The notes under the pieces are model-generated. The model made no database searches. It saw only the letters and a list, made by a program, of their open reading frames with translations, and was not told the DNA's origin. From positions 59,752,539-59,816,538 of the forward strand of contig CM060976.1 of NCBI GenBank assembly GCA_030765065.1: DNA of 64,000 nt, written 5' to 3'. Both the position numbers and the translations under genes were made by a program. Positions within the stretch are counted from its first letter, which is position 1. Every line of letters begins with the position of its first letter. Source of the DNA: Deroplatys truncata. Taxonomy: Eukaryota > Arthropoda > Insecta > Mantodea > Mantidae. Shown here one piece after another: positions 1-11,412 of this stretch.

Positions 1-228
1 GATTTAAACACATTATTTATGGAGTAATAACAAATCCCATTTGTATACTGCAACGCAACGGATACTGCCCAGGAGGGTCGCCGCCGGGGGGTCGGTGTAA
101 ACAGGATAACCGTCACTCGCCAACATAAACACCGGTTGCGCTATTGGAAGATAACTAGAAAACTAGAACCTACTGGAAACTGCTTCTCCCCCTTCCTCCA
201 GAAAGTGTGTATAAATAGTTCTAAAACG

Positions 229-253
229 TTCGAGAACCTTGTGGAAAGGTTTC
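229..253 (+). promoter_or_regulatory. Heat-shock-element-like array
   Basis: The units TTC, GAA, TTG and GAA start at 229, 234, 239 and 244, an alternating array with strict 5-bp phase and one mismatch in the third unit; a GTT follows at 249. This matches the nGAAn/nTTCn rule for HSF binding and lies just upstream of the TATA box. The homologous copy at 11588-11616 keeps GAA and TTC units but is partly out of phase. Confidence 0.5.
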
Positions 254-259
254 ACTGAC

Positions 260-296
260 TATATAAGCGAGCGCTCTCGCGGCAGTACGGGTCAGT
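260..296 (+). promoter_or_regulatory. TATA box plus arthropod initiator
   Basis: TATATAAG begins at 260 and a TCAGT initiator lies at 292-296. The initiator A is 34 nt from the first T of the TATA box, close to the usual spacing. Both elements and the GAGCGCTCTCGC between them are conserved in the copy at 11625-11662, so they were probably functional in the parent sequence. Confidence 0.55.
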
Positions 297-645
297 GCGA
301 GTTTAGTACGAGGGGAGTCGAGTCAGTTGCGACAGTCGGTGAATGAGTGAGTTAGCGATTGCGTCTCTGGTATGACATCAAGAGCGATTCTACGAGCGAG
401 TTAGTGACGGCTCCTGTGACGTGCGGCGAGTGCTGTGTGGAGGTCTTGTGTTCGACTGCCGAGTGAAGTGAGGCGTCCGGCGTGAAGAGGCTACTTCAGA
501 AGGAAGTAAAGGGACGGAGAATTTAACTAGTTCGCCTTAGTGAAGTGAACTCCTAATGAAATTGAGCTAGATAAATACTAAACAGTGACCGTGAGAACAG
601 AGAGAACAGTTAAAACTAATACTGCACAAAGCCACAATATTATAT

Positions 646-1183
646 AAAGAAGTTGCTTTAACACTAAGGATGGACCGTTTCCGTTCATCTTGAACTACTT
701 CACCCATTCACCACACTCAATAATGTGAATTCTTTATATGTGGTTCAAAGTATTCGGAGTTCAAAATTTTAAATCCTACAGTTTTTATTTAGTTGTTTTG
801 AAATTTATAAAACATATTCTCATTTATCAGTTATGATACACCCAAAGCTGCACGTCACTAGAATTATTGGCTTTCAAGATGTTCTTTTATATGATATATA
901 TGGAATTTTAAGATGCTCCACGTAGAATATTTATCAGATTAGAGTATATTTCCTGATTTTTTTGTTTATGAAGAGTGTACACACAAATACCGATTGATTA
1001 ATTATGCATTCTTTTTAGCTTTAGGGTATTTTTCATTTTAATACATTATGCAAAATGATATGTTTGTTACTTCCAAACTAATGAATTTGCCTAAACGCGT
1101 TTTTGATATATACTTTAATAAACATATTAAGTATATTCTGTCAACTTTATTAACATTATCGAATGAATTCTATAGCCATTTTT
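646..1183. other. AT-rich stretch without recognised features
   Basis: I see no significant frame, tRNA-like box or terminal repeat here. It separates the promoter-bearing repeat from the first H element. Confidence 0.5.
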
Positions 1184-2081
1184 ACTTTCTCTACTACGTG
1201 TAGTAAGTAGGGAAAGTATTGTATTCCACCCAAAAATTCGATACCGAGATTTCGCCGGAAATAGATGTTTTGAGACCCCCTGAATCCAAAAAAAAACATT
1301 TTTGGAAACATGTCCGTGTGTGTGTCTGTGTGTCAGTCTGTGAACAGCATAACTCAGAACCAAACAGTCGGATAAACACCAAACTTGGTATTTAGGTTCA
1401 GTATTTTCCAGAGATGCGACACGAAGGTTTTGAAGAAAATCCCCCCACCCCAGAGTACCCTTTACATGGTAGAGTTTTCGAAAATTTTAATTTTCTCAAA
1501 AATGGCTGTAACGATTTTGATTAAAATATCATATGTTTAAGATATTTTCATGACAAATAAAATGTATATCTTGAATTTTCTGGGAATGTCTCCAAAAGAA
1601 TTCTTCATTGTGAACGACTTTTGCATAACTGTTAAACCATAAGAGATAGACAAAACTTTACTATACAAAAAATGTAGAATGCGTTAAAATACACAATTTA
1701 TGTCATATAGATTTTTTTGTTGTTTGAAACATTTTCGAGACATTGCTTGTTATTCCCTTAAATTTTTCAATACTTATTTTCTCAAATGGATATTCGTTAT
1801 TCATTTTTTTTGTCTTGGATATGCAAAGAACATTAATCTGTGGCAAAGGGAATGGTGCTGCACCTAGAAAACAGCTAATAAGAGATATGTATGTGCTTAA
1901 AGGCTACTGTATTTCTATATTGCCCTTGTAAATATATATTCCCCTTACATCTACAAGAAAATTAGCATAACATAGAGTCTGCAAATGTTTATCTCGATTA
2001 ACATGAAGTAGATGGAGAATAAGCGTTTTTAAAAATAGGTTGTACAAGAGTAGAGAAAGTCATGTGCGTGTAACACATCAA
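1184..2081 (+). mobile_element. Family H (HINE/DINE-1-like) element, tandem copy 1
   Basis: This is a near full-length copy of the main repeat family. It begins ACTTTCTCTACT immediately after TTTTT, followed by a short palindromic block (about 1195-1212) and a conserved block. A TG-rich microsatellite lies near 1314-1342. The end is AGTAGAGAAAGT (about 2049-2060), then the hairpin ATGTG...CACAT (about 2062-2078), then a T-run. The first 12 bp and the subterminal 12 bp are perfect inverses, but the 3' one lies about 20 bp inside the end. Small reading frames on both strands show no conserved protein, so I treat it as non-coding. Helentron-derived HINEs have this layout; the classification is inference. 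A TIR-type MITE is the alternative, though no target duplication was found. Confidence 0.75.
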
Positions 2082-2228
2082 TTTTTTTTACATAAAAATA
2101 TTCTCATTTTAATGGGAGAAAGGTTACGGGCACTTTGAAACACAATACCCCACACCCTCTAAGTATTTTAAATGATAAATGTTTTATGTCATACATCTTT
2201 TCAGGATTATTTTGTGAATACATTTATT

Positions 2229-2332
2229 ACTTTCTCTACTTCCACCCAAAAATTCGATACCGAGATTTCACGGAAATATATGTTTTGAGACCCCCTGAAT
2301 CCAAAAAAAAACATTTTTGGAAACATGTCCGT

Positions 2333-2363
<31 letters not shown>

Positions 2364-3162
2364 AACACCATAATTCAGAAACGAACAGTCGGATAAACAC
2401 CAAACTTGGTATTTAGGTTCAGTATCTTCCAGAGATGCGACACGAAGGTTTTCAAGAAAATCTCACCACCCCAGATTACCGCTTACATGGAACATTTTTC
2501 GAAAATTTAAATTTTCTCAAAAATGGCTCTAACGATTTTGATTAAGATATCATATGTTTAAGATATTTTCATGACAAATAAAATGTATATCTTGTATTTT
2601 CTGGGAATGTCTGCAAAAGTATTCTTCGTTGTGAACGACTTTTGCATAACTGGTAAACCATAAGAGATAGACAAAATTTTACTGCACAAAAAATGTAGAT
2701 TGCGTTAGAATACACAATTTATGTCATTTACATTTTTTTTGTTGAGTGAAACATTTTCGAGATATTGCTTGTTATTCCCTTAAGTTTTTCAATACTTATT
2801 TTCTCAAATGGGAATTCGTTATTCATTTTTTTGTCTTTGATATGCAAAGAGTATTAATCTGTGGCAAAGAGAATGGTGCTGCACCTAGCAACCAGCTATT
2901 AAGAGATATGTCTATGCTTAAAGGCTACTGTATTTCCTTATTGCCCTTGCAAATACAAAACAAGGGGAACATAGTAGGCCTTAAGCGATAGTCAAATATT
3001 TTTAGAACTGGTCCCTATGTGTAAAACGTAATTCTCTTTGCATGTCAAAAGATCGTTTCTGCAAATGTTTATCTCGATTAATATGAAATAGATGGAGAAT
3101 AAGAGTTTGTGAAAACAGTTTATACAAGAGTAGAGAAAGTCATGTGAATGTAACACATCAGA
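2229..3162 (+). mobile_element. Family H element, tandem copy 2
   Basis: Same orientation as the previous copy and 147 bp beyond it. The inverted start is present, but the block usually following it (the palindrome up to the CATTCCACCC motif) is missing. The (TG)n tract is long (about 2330-2362). The 3' half carries the AGGCTACTGTATTT variant shared with 1184-2081 and 62651-63595. It also has extra sequence near 2965-3055 absent from copy 1. Confidence 0.75.
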
Positions 3163-3169
3163 TTTTTTT

Positions 3170-4020
3170 GCTTTCTCTACTACGTATAGTAAGTAGGGGA
3201 AGTATTGCATTCCACCCAAAAATTCCATACTGAGATTTTACCGGAAATACATGTTTTGAGGCCCCCTGAATCCAAAAAAAGGATTTTTGGAAACATGTCC
3301 GTATGTGTGTCTGTGTGAGTGTGTCTGTGTGTCTATGAACTCAGAAACGAACAGTCGGATAAACACCAAATTTGATATTTAGGTTCAGTATCTTCCAGAT
3401 ATGCGACACGAAGATTTTCAAGAAAATCCCCCCACCCAGATTACCCTTTACATGGAGCTTTTTTCGAAAATTTAAATATTCTCAAAAATGGCTCTAACGA
3501 TTTTGATTAAAATATCATATGTTTAAGATGTTTTCATGACAAATGAAATATATATCTCGAAGTTTCTGGGAATGTCTCCAAAAGTATTCTCCTTTTGCAT
3601 AACTTATAAACTATAAGAGATAAGACAAAATTTTACTACACAAAAAATGTAGATCGCGTTAAAATACACAATTTGTGTCATATACGGTTGTTTTTTCTTC
3701 TCTTTTTTTTTTTAGTGAACCATTTTCGAGATATTGCTTGTTATTCCCTTAAATTTTCCAATAGTTATACTTTTTCTCAAATTCGTAATTCAATTATTTT
3801 GTCCTGGTAATGCAAAGAAAATGGAATAATCCACATAGCAACCAGCTTAAAATATTTTACTATAGCTTAAAGCGTACCAATTCCCTTTGCATATACAAGA
3901 AAATTAGCAATAAGATTAACATCTCGAATCTCGATTAATATGAAGCATATGGAGAATAAGGGTTTGTAAAAATAGTTTGTACAAGAGTAGAGAAAGTCAT
4001 GTGAGTGTAATACATCAGAT
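3170..4020 (+). mobile_element. Family H element, tandem copy 3
   Basis: It begins only about 8 bp after the previous copy, separated by a T-run, giving a head-to-tail trio. Its 3' part differs from copies 1 and 2 and matches 38730-39107 and 55982-56804, so the trio is not a simple local duplication of one unit. Another ACTTTCTCTA follows at about 4024-4033, which may be the start of a fourth, otherwise lost copy. Confidence 0.72.
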
Positions 4021-4304
4021 TATTACTTTCTCTATTTTATAAGAAACTGCAACGACCATCCGATAAATCGGAAATGAACGACGGAAAATAACAATGTGTA
4101 ATATGAAATATAAATAAACAAGAAGGCCTAATATGAATAAAAAGGGAGAATTTTTCACCCTTTCTGAAAATGTTAATCATCCCGTTGCCTTAAACATTTA
4201 CCAAGCGGGTGAGCTTATCATCCATACGTAACTTCATTCAATAAACACAAAAGAACAAACATTATAACAAGAGCATATCCTGTTTAATGGTTGCAAGAAA
4301 ATCC

Positions 4305-4480
4305 TACTGCCTCTATGTCGAATGGTGAGAGTTTGGCTTCTGAACCCAGAGGTCCCCGCTTTGGTTCCTGGTAGCGGATGGGAAATTTTTCTTTATTTGG
4401 AATATTTCCCCACTCTCCGCAGAGTTTGGAAGTATGCATATGGGAGTGAATGCGACTTCCTTTTAAGTTAGAAACGATTA
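4305..4480 (+). repeat. Decayed tRNA-derived SINE fragment
   Basis: A degenerate box B (GGTTCCTGGTAGC, about 4372) is followed by GGGAAATTTTTC, which resembles the segment after box B in the SINE at 40651-40985. Box A is not clear. Confidence 0.3.
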
Positions 4481-4589
4481 AACCCAAACTTTAAAGGACC
4501 TACATAAACGTGTCGATATTCAAGCCAGACTCCAATATGATTATAGAAATTAAACTGGACTACACAATTGAAACAAACAAAAAATTTCT

Positions 4590-4946
4590 AATGTGTTACA
4601 TTCACATGACTTTTTTTATTTTTATCTTTATTAGAGAGTATACAAACTATTCTTATGAAAGTTTATTTTTATGTCTACTTCATTTTTATCCAGAAAAAAC
4701 ATCTGCAGAAATAGCTACATTAAACATTTCTTATAGATATAAAGGGAACAGCGATAGTAAAATGTTTTAGAACTGGATGCCGTACGCTGGTCTTAGAATT
4801 CTATACTCTTTCAATGCAACCACGAGAAACAACTGAAAATCGACAGGACTTGAAAAGAATGACTGAATAATTCGAAATATTAATAAGCGATACCTCAGAA
4901 ATGACTTACCCTACAGAAACAAATATTTGAAATAAATTGTGTGTTT
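4590..4946 (-). mobile_element. Family H element, 3' part of a split copy
   Basis: On the minus strand this matches the 3' end of family H, with the hairpin and inverted motif (decayed) near 4592-4615. It stops at 4946, where the LTR-like insertion begins. Sequence at 5851-6382 resumes the same copy in the correct order. Confidence 0.6.
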
Positions 4947-5850
4947 TGAGGCAGTATTTTTAACACTTAAATGATATCAGTCTAATTATATAATATAAAA
5001 TATAACAACAGCCCGCCTTAAAGCAATATGTGTATAATATAATATGTAAAGTGTATGTTACAGTCGTTGTATTAGGTTTATTTTATGTGAATGTATTACG
5101 TAATTTAACAATGTAGGGGCTGTGAGAATGGAAGCCGAAAGTTGCTAACAATGAGGTAACCTTGAGACAACAATAAATTAGAAAGTTTAATAATCCTACT
5201 AATAATTCTTGGAACAATAATGTAATATTTAAAACAGTTTATAAATAGCCAATCAACAACTAGAAAGGCTAAAAGTTAAATAAAAGTATTCTATTGGAGC
5301 AGAATTAGCCAATCAGAAACTTGAAATGGAGAAATTGTACAAATTTACGCGGTAGATGCCAGGCTCTAGAGGGCAGCGTTCCCGAGCAGTTCGCTCTGTA
5401 CGTATTCAGTGTGAGACATAAAAAATTCATTACGGTGTGAATAGTATAACGTTTACGTGTTAAAAAAGTACAATTAACAATAATTTAACAGCTCTGCAGC
5501 AGGATATATCAGTGAAGTGTTATTTAATCGTGTGAAAGATTAATAAAACGAAGTTAAATACAATTATAATTTGTGAAGCCTCATTCTTTATCCACACTAC
5601 CCCTGCTAAGAGATAAGTGTTTCTCCAAACTACTACTGACGCAGCCGAGGCATATATATAATATTAAAATACACATTAAAATTAAAAGTTGATTTTTTTA
5701 AACGTGGGGGCGAAGGCCACCGGAAACTTTGTATCGTACTTGGGGCGAACATTCCAAGAAATATATCTCCCGCAATACATGGTGCAATCACAACAATAAT
5801 TCTACTTCAGGTTTGGCTCTCATACGTGGGGCAGCAATAATTCTACTTCA
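4947..5850 (+). mobile_element. Probable solo LTR of an LTR retrotransposon
   Basis: The 904-bp insertion begins TGAGGCAG, ends ACTTCA and is flanked by the direct repeat GTTT (4943-4946 and 5851-5854). It sits inside a family H copy whose halves continue on each side. TG...CA ends with a 4-bp target duplication fit an LTR left after recombination. CCAAT boxes near 5250 and 5310 and a TTTATAAAT motif near 5240 could be promoter parts. A diverged relative lies on the minus strand at about 32162-33130. The superfamily is not established. Confidence 0.5.
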
Positions 5851-6223
5851 GTTTTAATGAATTGTACTTTTTTATGTAGTACGTTTTCGTCTATTGTTAG
5901 CGTTTAGCAGTTATACAAGATATACAAAATTCTTTTCTAATGAAGAGTACTTCACCGGCTATTCCCAGAAAATTCAAGATATACATTTTATTTGTAATGT
6001 AAATATCTTTAATATATAGTATGTTAACCAAAATCATTACAGCTATGTTTTAGAAAGTAAAAATATTCCAAAAATATACCATGGAAAGGGTAAATGGCGG
6101 TGGGAGATTTTCTTTAAACTCCTCGTGTCGCATCTTTGGATGATACTGAAATTAATTATCAATTTTGGTATTTATCCGACTTTTAGTTTTTGAGTTATGC
6201 TGTTTTGTTTGTTTGTCTGTCTG

Positions 6224-6255
<32 letters not shown>

Positions 6256-6382
6256 TTTTCCTAAAATGTTTTTTTTTTGTTTAGGGGACCTCAAAGCATG
6301 TCTTTGTGGTGAAATCTAAGACATCGAATGTTTGGGTGGGATACAATACTTCCCCCGCTTACTATACGAAGTAGAGAAAATT
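5851..6382 (-). mobile_element. Family H element, 5' part of the split copy
   Basis: This minus-strand segment holds the conserved 5' half and the microsatellite tract, here (TC)n next to (AC)n at about 6218-6253. The element start, GTAGAGAAAA in plus orientation, ends at about 6382. It is the continuation of 4590-4946. Confidence 0.65.
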
Positions 6383-7021
6383 AAAATGCATTGTAGCGTT
6401 GCAGGTGTTTTAGCAACAAAATACGGCTATGTATACTTTACGCTCATTAATGATTGTATTGGTAGCAGAATTTCATAGTTCTGTGTTTCATACTAGCCTA
6501 GCTGGAATTGACAAATTAATAAATAAATAAATATTGTAATGTGTAAGGGCTGTGAAATGCGTGAACTATTAGTTAAAACTTATCGTTCACAGTTTATAAT
6601 AGCGAATCATTTTTGTTAATGATTCATTCACAAACTATGCATCACTACATTGTATATGCAGTGTTCGGTTTCAATTGCGTCGTTATTCTTCTCGTCGGTT
6701 GTGATATAATTCTTATTAATTATGAAGCATTAATTGTGAAGGATAAACAGATAACCTATTTGCTTGACTCAAAGTAATACGTATTAGCCGTGACTGTGCT
6801 GGGTTGTCTCGAAGTGAGATAATAGTAATTACTGGTTGAGTTGTCTAGGTACGAGGGCGTGTCTCCATATTTTAGTAGCTGCATTTGAAGTTTTTGGGGG
6901 TCTCGGCTACTGTCGGCTGATGATTATTGTTGAGCATGAGATTGGATATGTATACCTCAAGGGCGAGCCTCATAAGAAGTCTTACTAAAAATGAAGATAC
7001 TGGTTAAGCTTGAATTTGTAG
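6383..7021. other. Stretch without recognised features
   Basis: AT-rich sequence with no convincing gene or repeat boundary. TGTAAGGGCTGTGAAATG near 6541 faintly resembles a segment of the LTR-like insertion near 5114, too little to call a copy. Confidence 0.4.
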
Positions 7022-7023
7022 TA

Positions 7024-7527
7024 CAGGGAGAGCCAAAAGACTACGAACCGGCTGCGCAGTGTTTTTCCTGTCTATGTCCTCGGCGCTCGTTGCCTTCCAC
7101 TTTATGAAAGTGTGTTTGAGGATAGAATTATTAGTAGAGATTTGTGGCCCCCTCGGTCCCCCGACCTAACCCTGTGCGATTTCTGTCTCTGGAGTAACTT
7201 AAAACAAAGTGTATAAGACAAATCTACACACCCTGGAAGAATTCAAACACAATATCGTCAGGAAATTGCCAGAATTTCTCAACGTGAACTACGGCGAGTG
7301 ATGGATGGTTTCCTAAAGAGGTGCCAAAAATGTATGGACAACGACGGTGGCCAATTTCAGCATCTCCTTTCATAAAGCTGGTAAGCAAAGCCTTAAAAAG
7401 TAGTTTTTAAAATGTTGTATGGTTTCATCCGCGCCTTTCTATGTTAGCGGCAGACGGCAACGAACGCCGAGGACGCGGACAGGAAAAACACCGCGCAGCC
7501 AGTTCGTAGTTCTTTTGGCTCTCTCTG
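7024..7527 (+). mobile_element. Mariner-superfamily deletion derivative with long terminal inverted repeats
   Basis: A 504-bp element flanked by TA at 7022-7023 and 7528-7529. Its ends are roughly 70-bp inverted repeats starting CAGGGAGAGCC on the left and, reversed, CAGAGAGAGCC on the right. Between them, about 7090-7380, the plus strand encodes only the C-terminal end of a transposase: WPPRSPDLTLCDF and, in another frame, a CxxC-like RCQKCMDNDGGQFQHLL. WPPRSPDLTP.DFFLWG is the region bearing the last catalytic aspartate in mariner-type transposases. The N-terminal and central parts are absent and the frame shifts at least once after an internal stop, so the element is non-autonomous. Confidence 0.75.
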
Positions 7528-7563
7528 TATTTACTTTGGCTAATTTCAAGCGTAAATGTTTAC

Positions 7564-7565
<2 letters not shown>

Positions 7566-7610
<45 letters not shown>
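7566..7610. repeat. (TAA)n microsatellite
   Basis: An uninterrupted run of about fifteen AAT/TAA triplets. Confidence 0.95.
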
Positions 7611-7612
<2 letters not shown>

Positions 7613-8131
7613 GCACTTTACAAAGATTAGTGTAGTGATGATTGACGCATTTCCATTCTATTGGACTTTAGAGACTACTTCGTGCACACTGCGTCATATA
7701 CTTGTGCGTACAGTTTAGAAAAGGTGTTTGTAATTTTTCGAAAGTATCCCCTCGCTTTTGTGAGACGAGCGTATTGTACAAGAAAATAAATCTAACATAT
7801 AGTAAAATGACAGACATATAAATATGATTAACACTTTGATTACACCACGAATAAATAATATTTATGTTTCTTAATAATGCACTGATATGACATTGTTTGG
7901 TCCATAAAACTGCCTCACAATATAGTTCAGATCGCGAATTATCTATAGCTACACTTCAAGGTTACAAGAAACAACTATGGCTGCTTTAAATTAATAGATG
8001 GTTTATTTTACACGTGGCTATGAACTCCCTATACAATTTAGGAGAACATATAAATACTAATCATTTCTGTTGTAGACACAACGAAGAATCATCCAAATGT
8101 TTAACGTTGCTATGTAAATTACAGTAGTGAA

Positions 8132-8341
8132 ATGTCGCTTAAGCGAGAAGAGCTACTCCAGAGGTATTTCAAAGAAAGTAGTACAAACAAGCGCCCACTA
8201 GACATGCTGTTTAGCAGTTGTGAAGAAATTCAGACCTCAGGGTCTGTAGGCAATGAGCAGCGCAAGGAACGGGCTCCGGTAACGGGTACAGAGGTTGAGA
8301 GAGAGCATCCCAGAAATACAAACGCTCGAGTCGTGAGATAA
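8132..8341 (+). other. Unrecognised 69-residue open frame
   Basis: The frame starts MSLKREELLQRYFKESS and is polar and rich in lysine, arginine, glutamate and serine. Its opening is reminiscent of the N-terminus of hAT/ZBED-type domesticated or transposon proteins, but no zinc-finger motif follows. It sits between two transposase remnants. It could be the 5' piece of an eroded transposon gene or a chance frame. Confidence 0.25.
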
Positions 8342-8474
8342 ATTTCATAGTGTAAAATGTATTGCCCTAAGAAGAAAGGATACCATAAGGGTATGTGGTA
8401 CGTAATAGGCTGAGGAAGCCTGTTATGTCTGACATTCATGTTATACTGCACAAGAAGCACTTTATGGATCACGA

Positions 8475-8900
8475 TGTATATCGATCAGGTGGCTTAATCA
8501 ACACGAATTTGTTATTGAAGTGAGAATGGGATCCATGATCAATGTCTAGCTTTATCTGTCGAAGGTCATTACATGTTTGCCGAAAATAAATTTACTGAGA
8601 AAATCTACCACGAAATGCTGCAACAGTTCTTGAAGCCTCTATTATAGCAGGATTATATCTCCATTCAGGTGATTTTCAGCAAGATGGCACCACCGCACTA
8701 GGTAATTGAGATAAGTTTTGTCCTCGCCAGTGAAAAAGAAGTTAGTGAACTTTTTGGAGACTCCCCGTTTCTTAAATATGACTCTCCTCGACTTTTTCCC
8801 ACGGTATTTGTTCAACAGCGAAGTTTACAGAACCAAGAAGCTTGATATGATCAACTACAGTGGCGTATAAGAACATGTTCTGTGCACCCAAAAGCGGAAT
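8475..8900 (+). pseudogene. Mariner-type transposase remnant
   Basis: Scattered frames on the plus strand give, in order: a segment like ALSVEGHYMFAENKFTEK; YHEMLQQFLKPLL (about 8608-8646); QQDG followed after a frame change by APPH (about 8680-8697), which carries the second catalytic aspartate of mariner-type DDD transposases; and LLDFFPRYLFNSEVYRTKK (about 8788-8845). Stops and frame changes separate the pieces, so this is a decayed gene. No terminal inverted repeats were recognised. It is related to, but not a copy of, 7024-7527. Confidence 0.65.
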
Positions 8901-11044
8901 AAAGTGGTATTGTTGCGCCTTTAATTTGGAGGGCGCTGAGGACGTGACACTTGGAAGTGTAGCTGGATTTAGGCTCGGGGAGCACTCATGTCACCAAGAC
9001 ATAACTTATAAAAATATATATCTTTAATAAGTGTAAATAGAAATAGGGAACACAATAGCATGCAAGGTAGCCAACCTATTTCACTGAGATACAAACATTT
9101 AGTGGCAGATTACCTTACTCAGCAAATGTGAAGTCAATGCCACGCTTGGGTGTGGGCGATGCCCTGGGTAGCCCATGCTTTGGGTAGCGCCTCCGGCATA
9201 CCCTCGGTGATGCTTCTATCAAGACTGCCTGCTGGTTGATTTATGGAGGCTTTCTATACTATAGATACTCGCCTCCGCGCAGAACATGACCAAATACGGA
9301 GAGATAGCTTTTGCTCTCTTAGTTAGCATCAACTACCCACATGGGTAGCATTTAGCACCAGGAAATGACTGGTGCTGAGTGATATAGCTCCATACATTCT
9401 GTGTTGCACCATATGAAATAATGGCTTAAGCAAATAATTTAAGATAACCTGGCTTATACGTTACAGAACGACTTATCGAACTATATTCTCGTCACGAAGG
9501 TGGTTCCAAAGTAGCTAAAATTCTGCGAAATCGTAGTCACGTGCTTCCTATTAATTCAGCGGTAGTCTATTTCAGAAAGCATTTGTGTGAACATGCTTAT
9601 ATTTAATAGTTAAATTTTAAATTTTGAGCTATAAAGTCTTCCATCCTACGGACAGCTTCGGGATTCTGACTCTGCAGAAAATACGGCGACGAAGAATAAG
9701 TTAAAACACGTATTATGTATTAAATTAATGCTTAAAAACAAATTAAAGTATTGCCCATTATTTAACCCCCATATCCACAATATGCTTTCGACCACTCTCT
9801 TTCTTCCTCCATGCGCGACAACTTTCATTTACCACTTTCGTTCTTGACGAAGAGTACATTGCTCTAGCCATAGGTAATGTTTGTTTGGTTGCTATAGGCC
9901 AGAAACACGAGAATGTATAGTGACTTTACGAGTATCTTTAAGATATATCTCCTGGCACTGTAACTTGATCGGTTGAAGATCCTTATATTTTAAAAGGCAA
10001 ATTGTTATTGAAGGCCACTCTCTTCTCTGCCTCAGTCCACACATGACATCATGAGCAGAATGCAATACACCGTTTCTCCCGAGTGATTGTGTACTATTGA
10101 ATACGCGAGAAGTTAAAATAAATTAGTTTCAGATCTTTATTTTGGAATTATTTTCGAGGATGAGTTGTATCATTAGGGAAAGTAAACTGAATTTGTTGAG
10201 AGCATGGCTAATATTCAATGTCATTAGATTCTGAGGCACCGGCAATGTTTGAGTCGGGCAAGTATAAATTGTGTATTAACGCGCGGTTGTATGCCGCACG
10301 TGATTGATACCTCTGTTCGGAGCTACCAAAATTGCAATCGTGTGTCGGTAGTAAGCAAATATTACCTTTTTTATCGAGCACCTAATTGCAATTTGAATTT
10401 GCGACACAACATAGCGATCAGTTCCTAATTTACCACTCCCATCATTTAAAATTTGTTTTCCTCTGATAACGTGGCGGATTACTAGTACTGCATGAACGCC
10501 ACTGGAAGGAAGCAAAATCGGATCCTAGGTCGGGGGCGTGACAGAGTAGTATAAGAGACGAACTAAGACTAAAGTGTTGTCAAGAGGGTCCTTCAGGAAG
10601 ACAGGAACAAGGAAGAAAAGCAATAATAAAAGAAAGGTCTGAGAGCAGGAATCATAGACGGGGAGTTGTTGAAGTCTGGTTTTTCCGCCGCCCGGGTACT
10701 CGATGCTCGGCTGTTCTTCTCCAAACAAACCTCGACACCAGACATGACAAGGCTAAACTATAAAGAACCTCCTCCTCAATGTCACGTCCTGTTGGAAATA
10801 GTTTCCTTCTTTACAGCGCTCTTTTTGCTCTGTCAAAACGGCAAGGATTAAACACCTTAGGGACTTTCTCAGAACTGGGGCAAATAACAGCTGTAAAATC
10901 GTTTCGAGTAAGGTTCTGTGAAGGGTTTACTACTCTTATCCTGAAAAAAGCATTATCGGATTAAACTCGACGTACAGGTTAACATCTTAGGTAACTACAT
11001 CTTTAAACTCAACTGAGCGAGGAATGAACTGTTCATAGATGGGT

Positions 11045-11046
<2 letters not shown>
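8901..11046. other. Largely featureless 2.1 kb
   Basis: No supported gene. Two adjacent hairpins lie at 9333-9376. Short frames near 10276-10964 have no recognisable product. Confidence 0.4.
9333..9376. other. Two adjacent hairpins
   Basis: CTACCCACATGGGTAG (9333-9348) is a 7-bp stem around 2 nt. It is followed 5 nt later by AGCACCAG/CTGGTGCT (9354-9361 and 9369-9376), an 8-bp perfect stem with a 7-nt loop. The function is unknown; they could be a decayed transposon end. Confidence 0.5.

Positions 11047-11104
<58 letters not shown>
11047..11104. repeat. (CT)n microsatellite
   Basis: About 29 uninterrupted CT units. Confidence 0.95.
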
Positions 11105-11107
<3 letters not shown>

Positions 11108-11189
11108 CTTTAGATAACTCAGTGAAGTTTGGAGAAACACGAAGATTTAAACAGAGAAAACTGTGTTAACCAGATAAAAAAACGGATGT

Positions 11190-11400
11190 GTTGCATCACA
11201 TCACATTCTCTACTCACTCTTCTTACAAACGCTTATTATTCGAGCTACTTTCAATTTAAATTTACACATTTCTTTATAAGACACAGTAGGCAAAGCGATA
11301 GTCAGATGTTTAAAGAGCATGTCGCTATATTGTGATGGCTTTGAAATTCCACGCTCTTTGCATGATCATGAGAAAACAATATCCCGGAAATGCTTAACTC
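11190..11400 (-). mobile_element. Family H element, decayed 3' fragment
   Basis: Reads as the minus strand of the family's 3' end: a vestige of the hairpin (TGTTGCATCACATCACAT) followed by TTCTCTACTC and the AAACGCTTATT block. The rest of the element is missing. Confidence 0.45.
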
Positions 11401-11412
11401 CTCAAAAAGTAA

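Larger units (their letters stand above)
50..645 (+). repeat. Promoter-bearing dispersed repeat, copy 1
   Basis: This stretch is a diverged homologue of 11413-11985. The two share the order of a GC-rich head, a purine/pyrimidine-rich upstream block, a TATA box, an initiator and a roughly 350-nt leader rich in GAGTGA/AGTGAA-type words. No chaperone, gag or other coding frame follows; the homology simply fades near 645. Two readings are possible. It may be a dispersed hsp70-type promoter plus leader, favoured by the heat-shock-like elements at 229-253. Or it may be an LTR or 5' end of a retroelement with a heat-shock-like promoter. The leader contains ATG codons, which is unlike a classic hsp70 leader. 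Homology to the second copy is seen in the sequence; the identity is inference. Confidence 0.6.

Noticed and set aside
1127-1382. Minus-strand frames of 62-78 residues with histidine/threonine runs
   Set aside because: They lie across the TG microsatellite of family H. Similar frames recur in each copy only because the DNA repeats, and frame lengths vary with indels.
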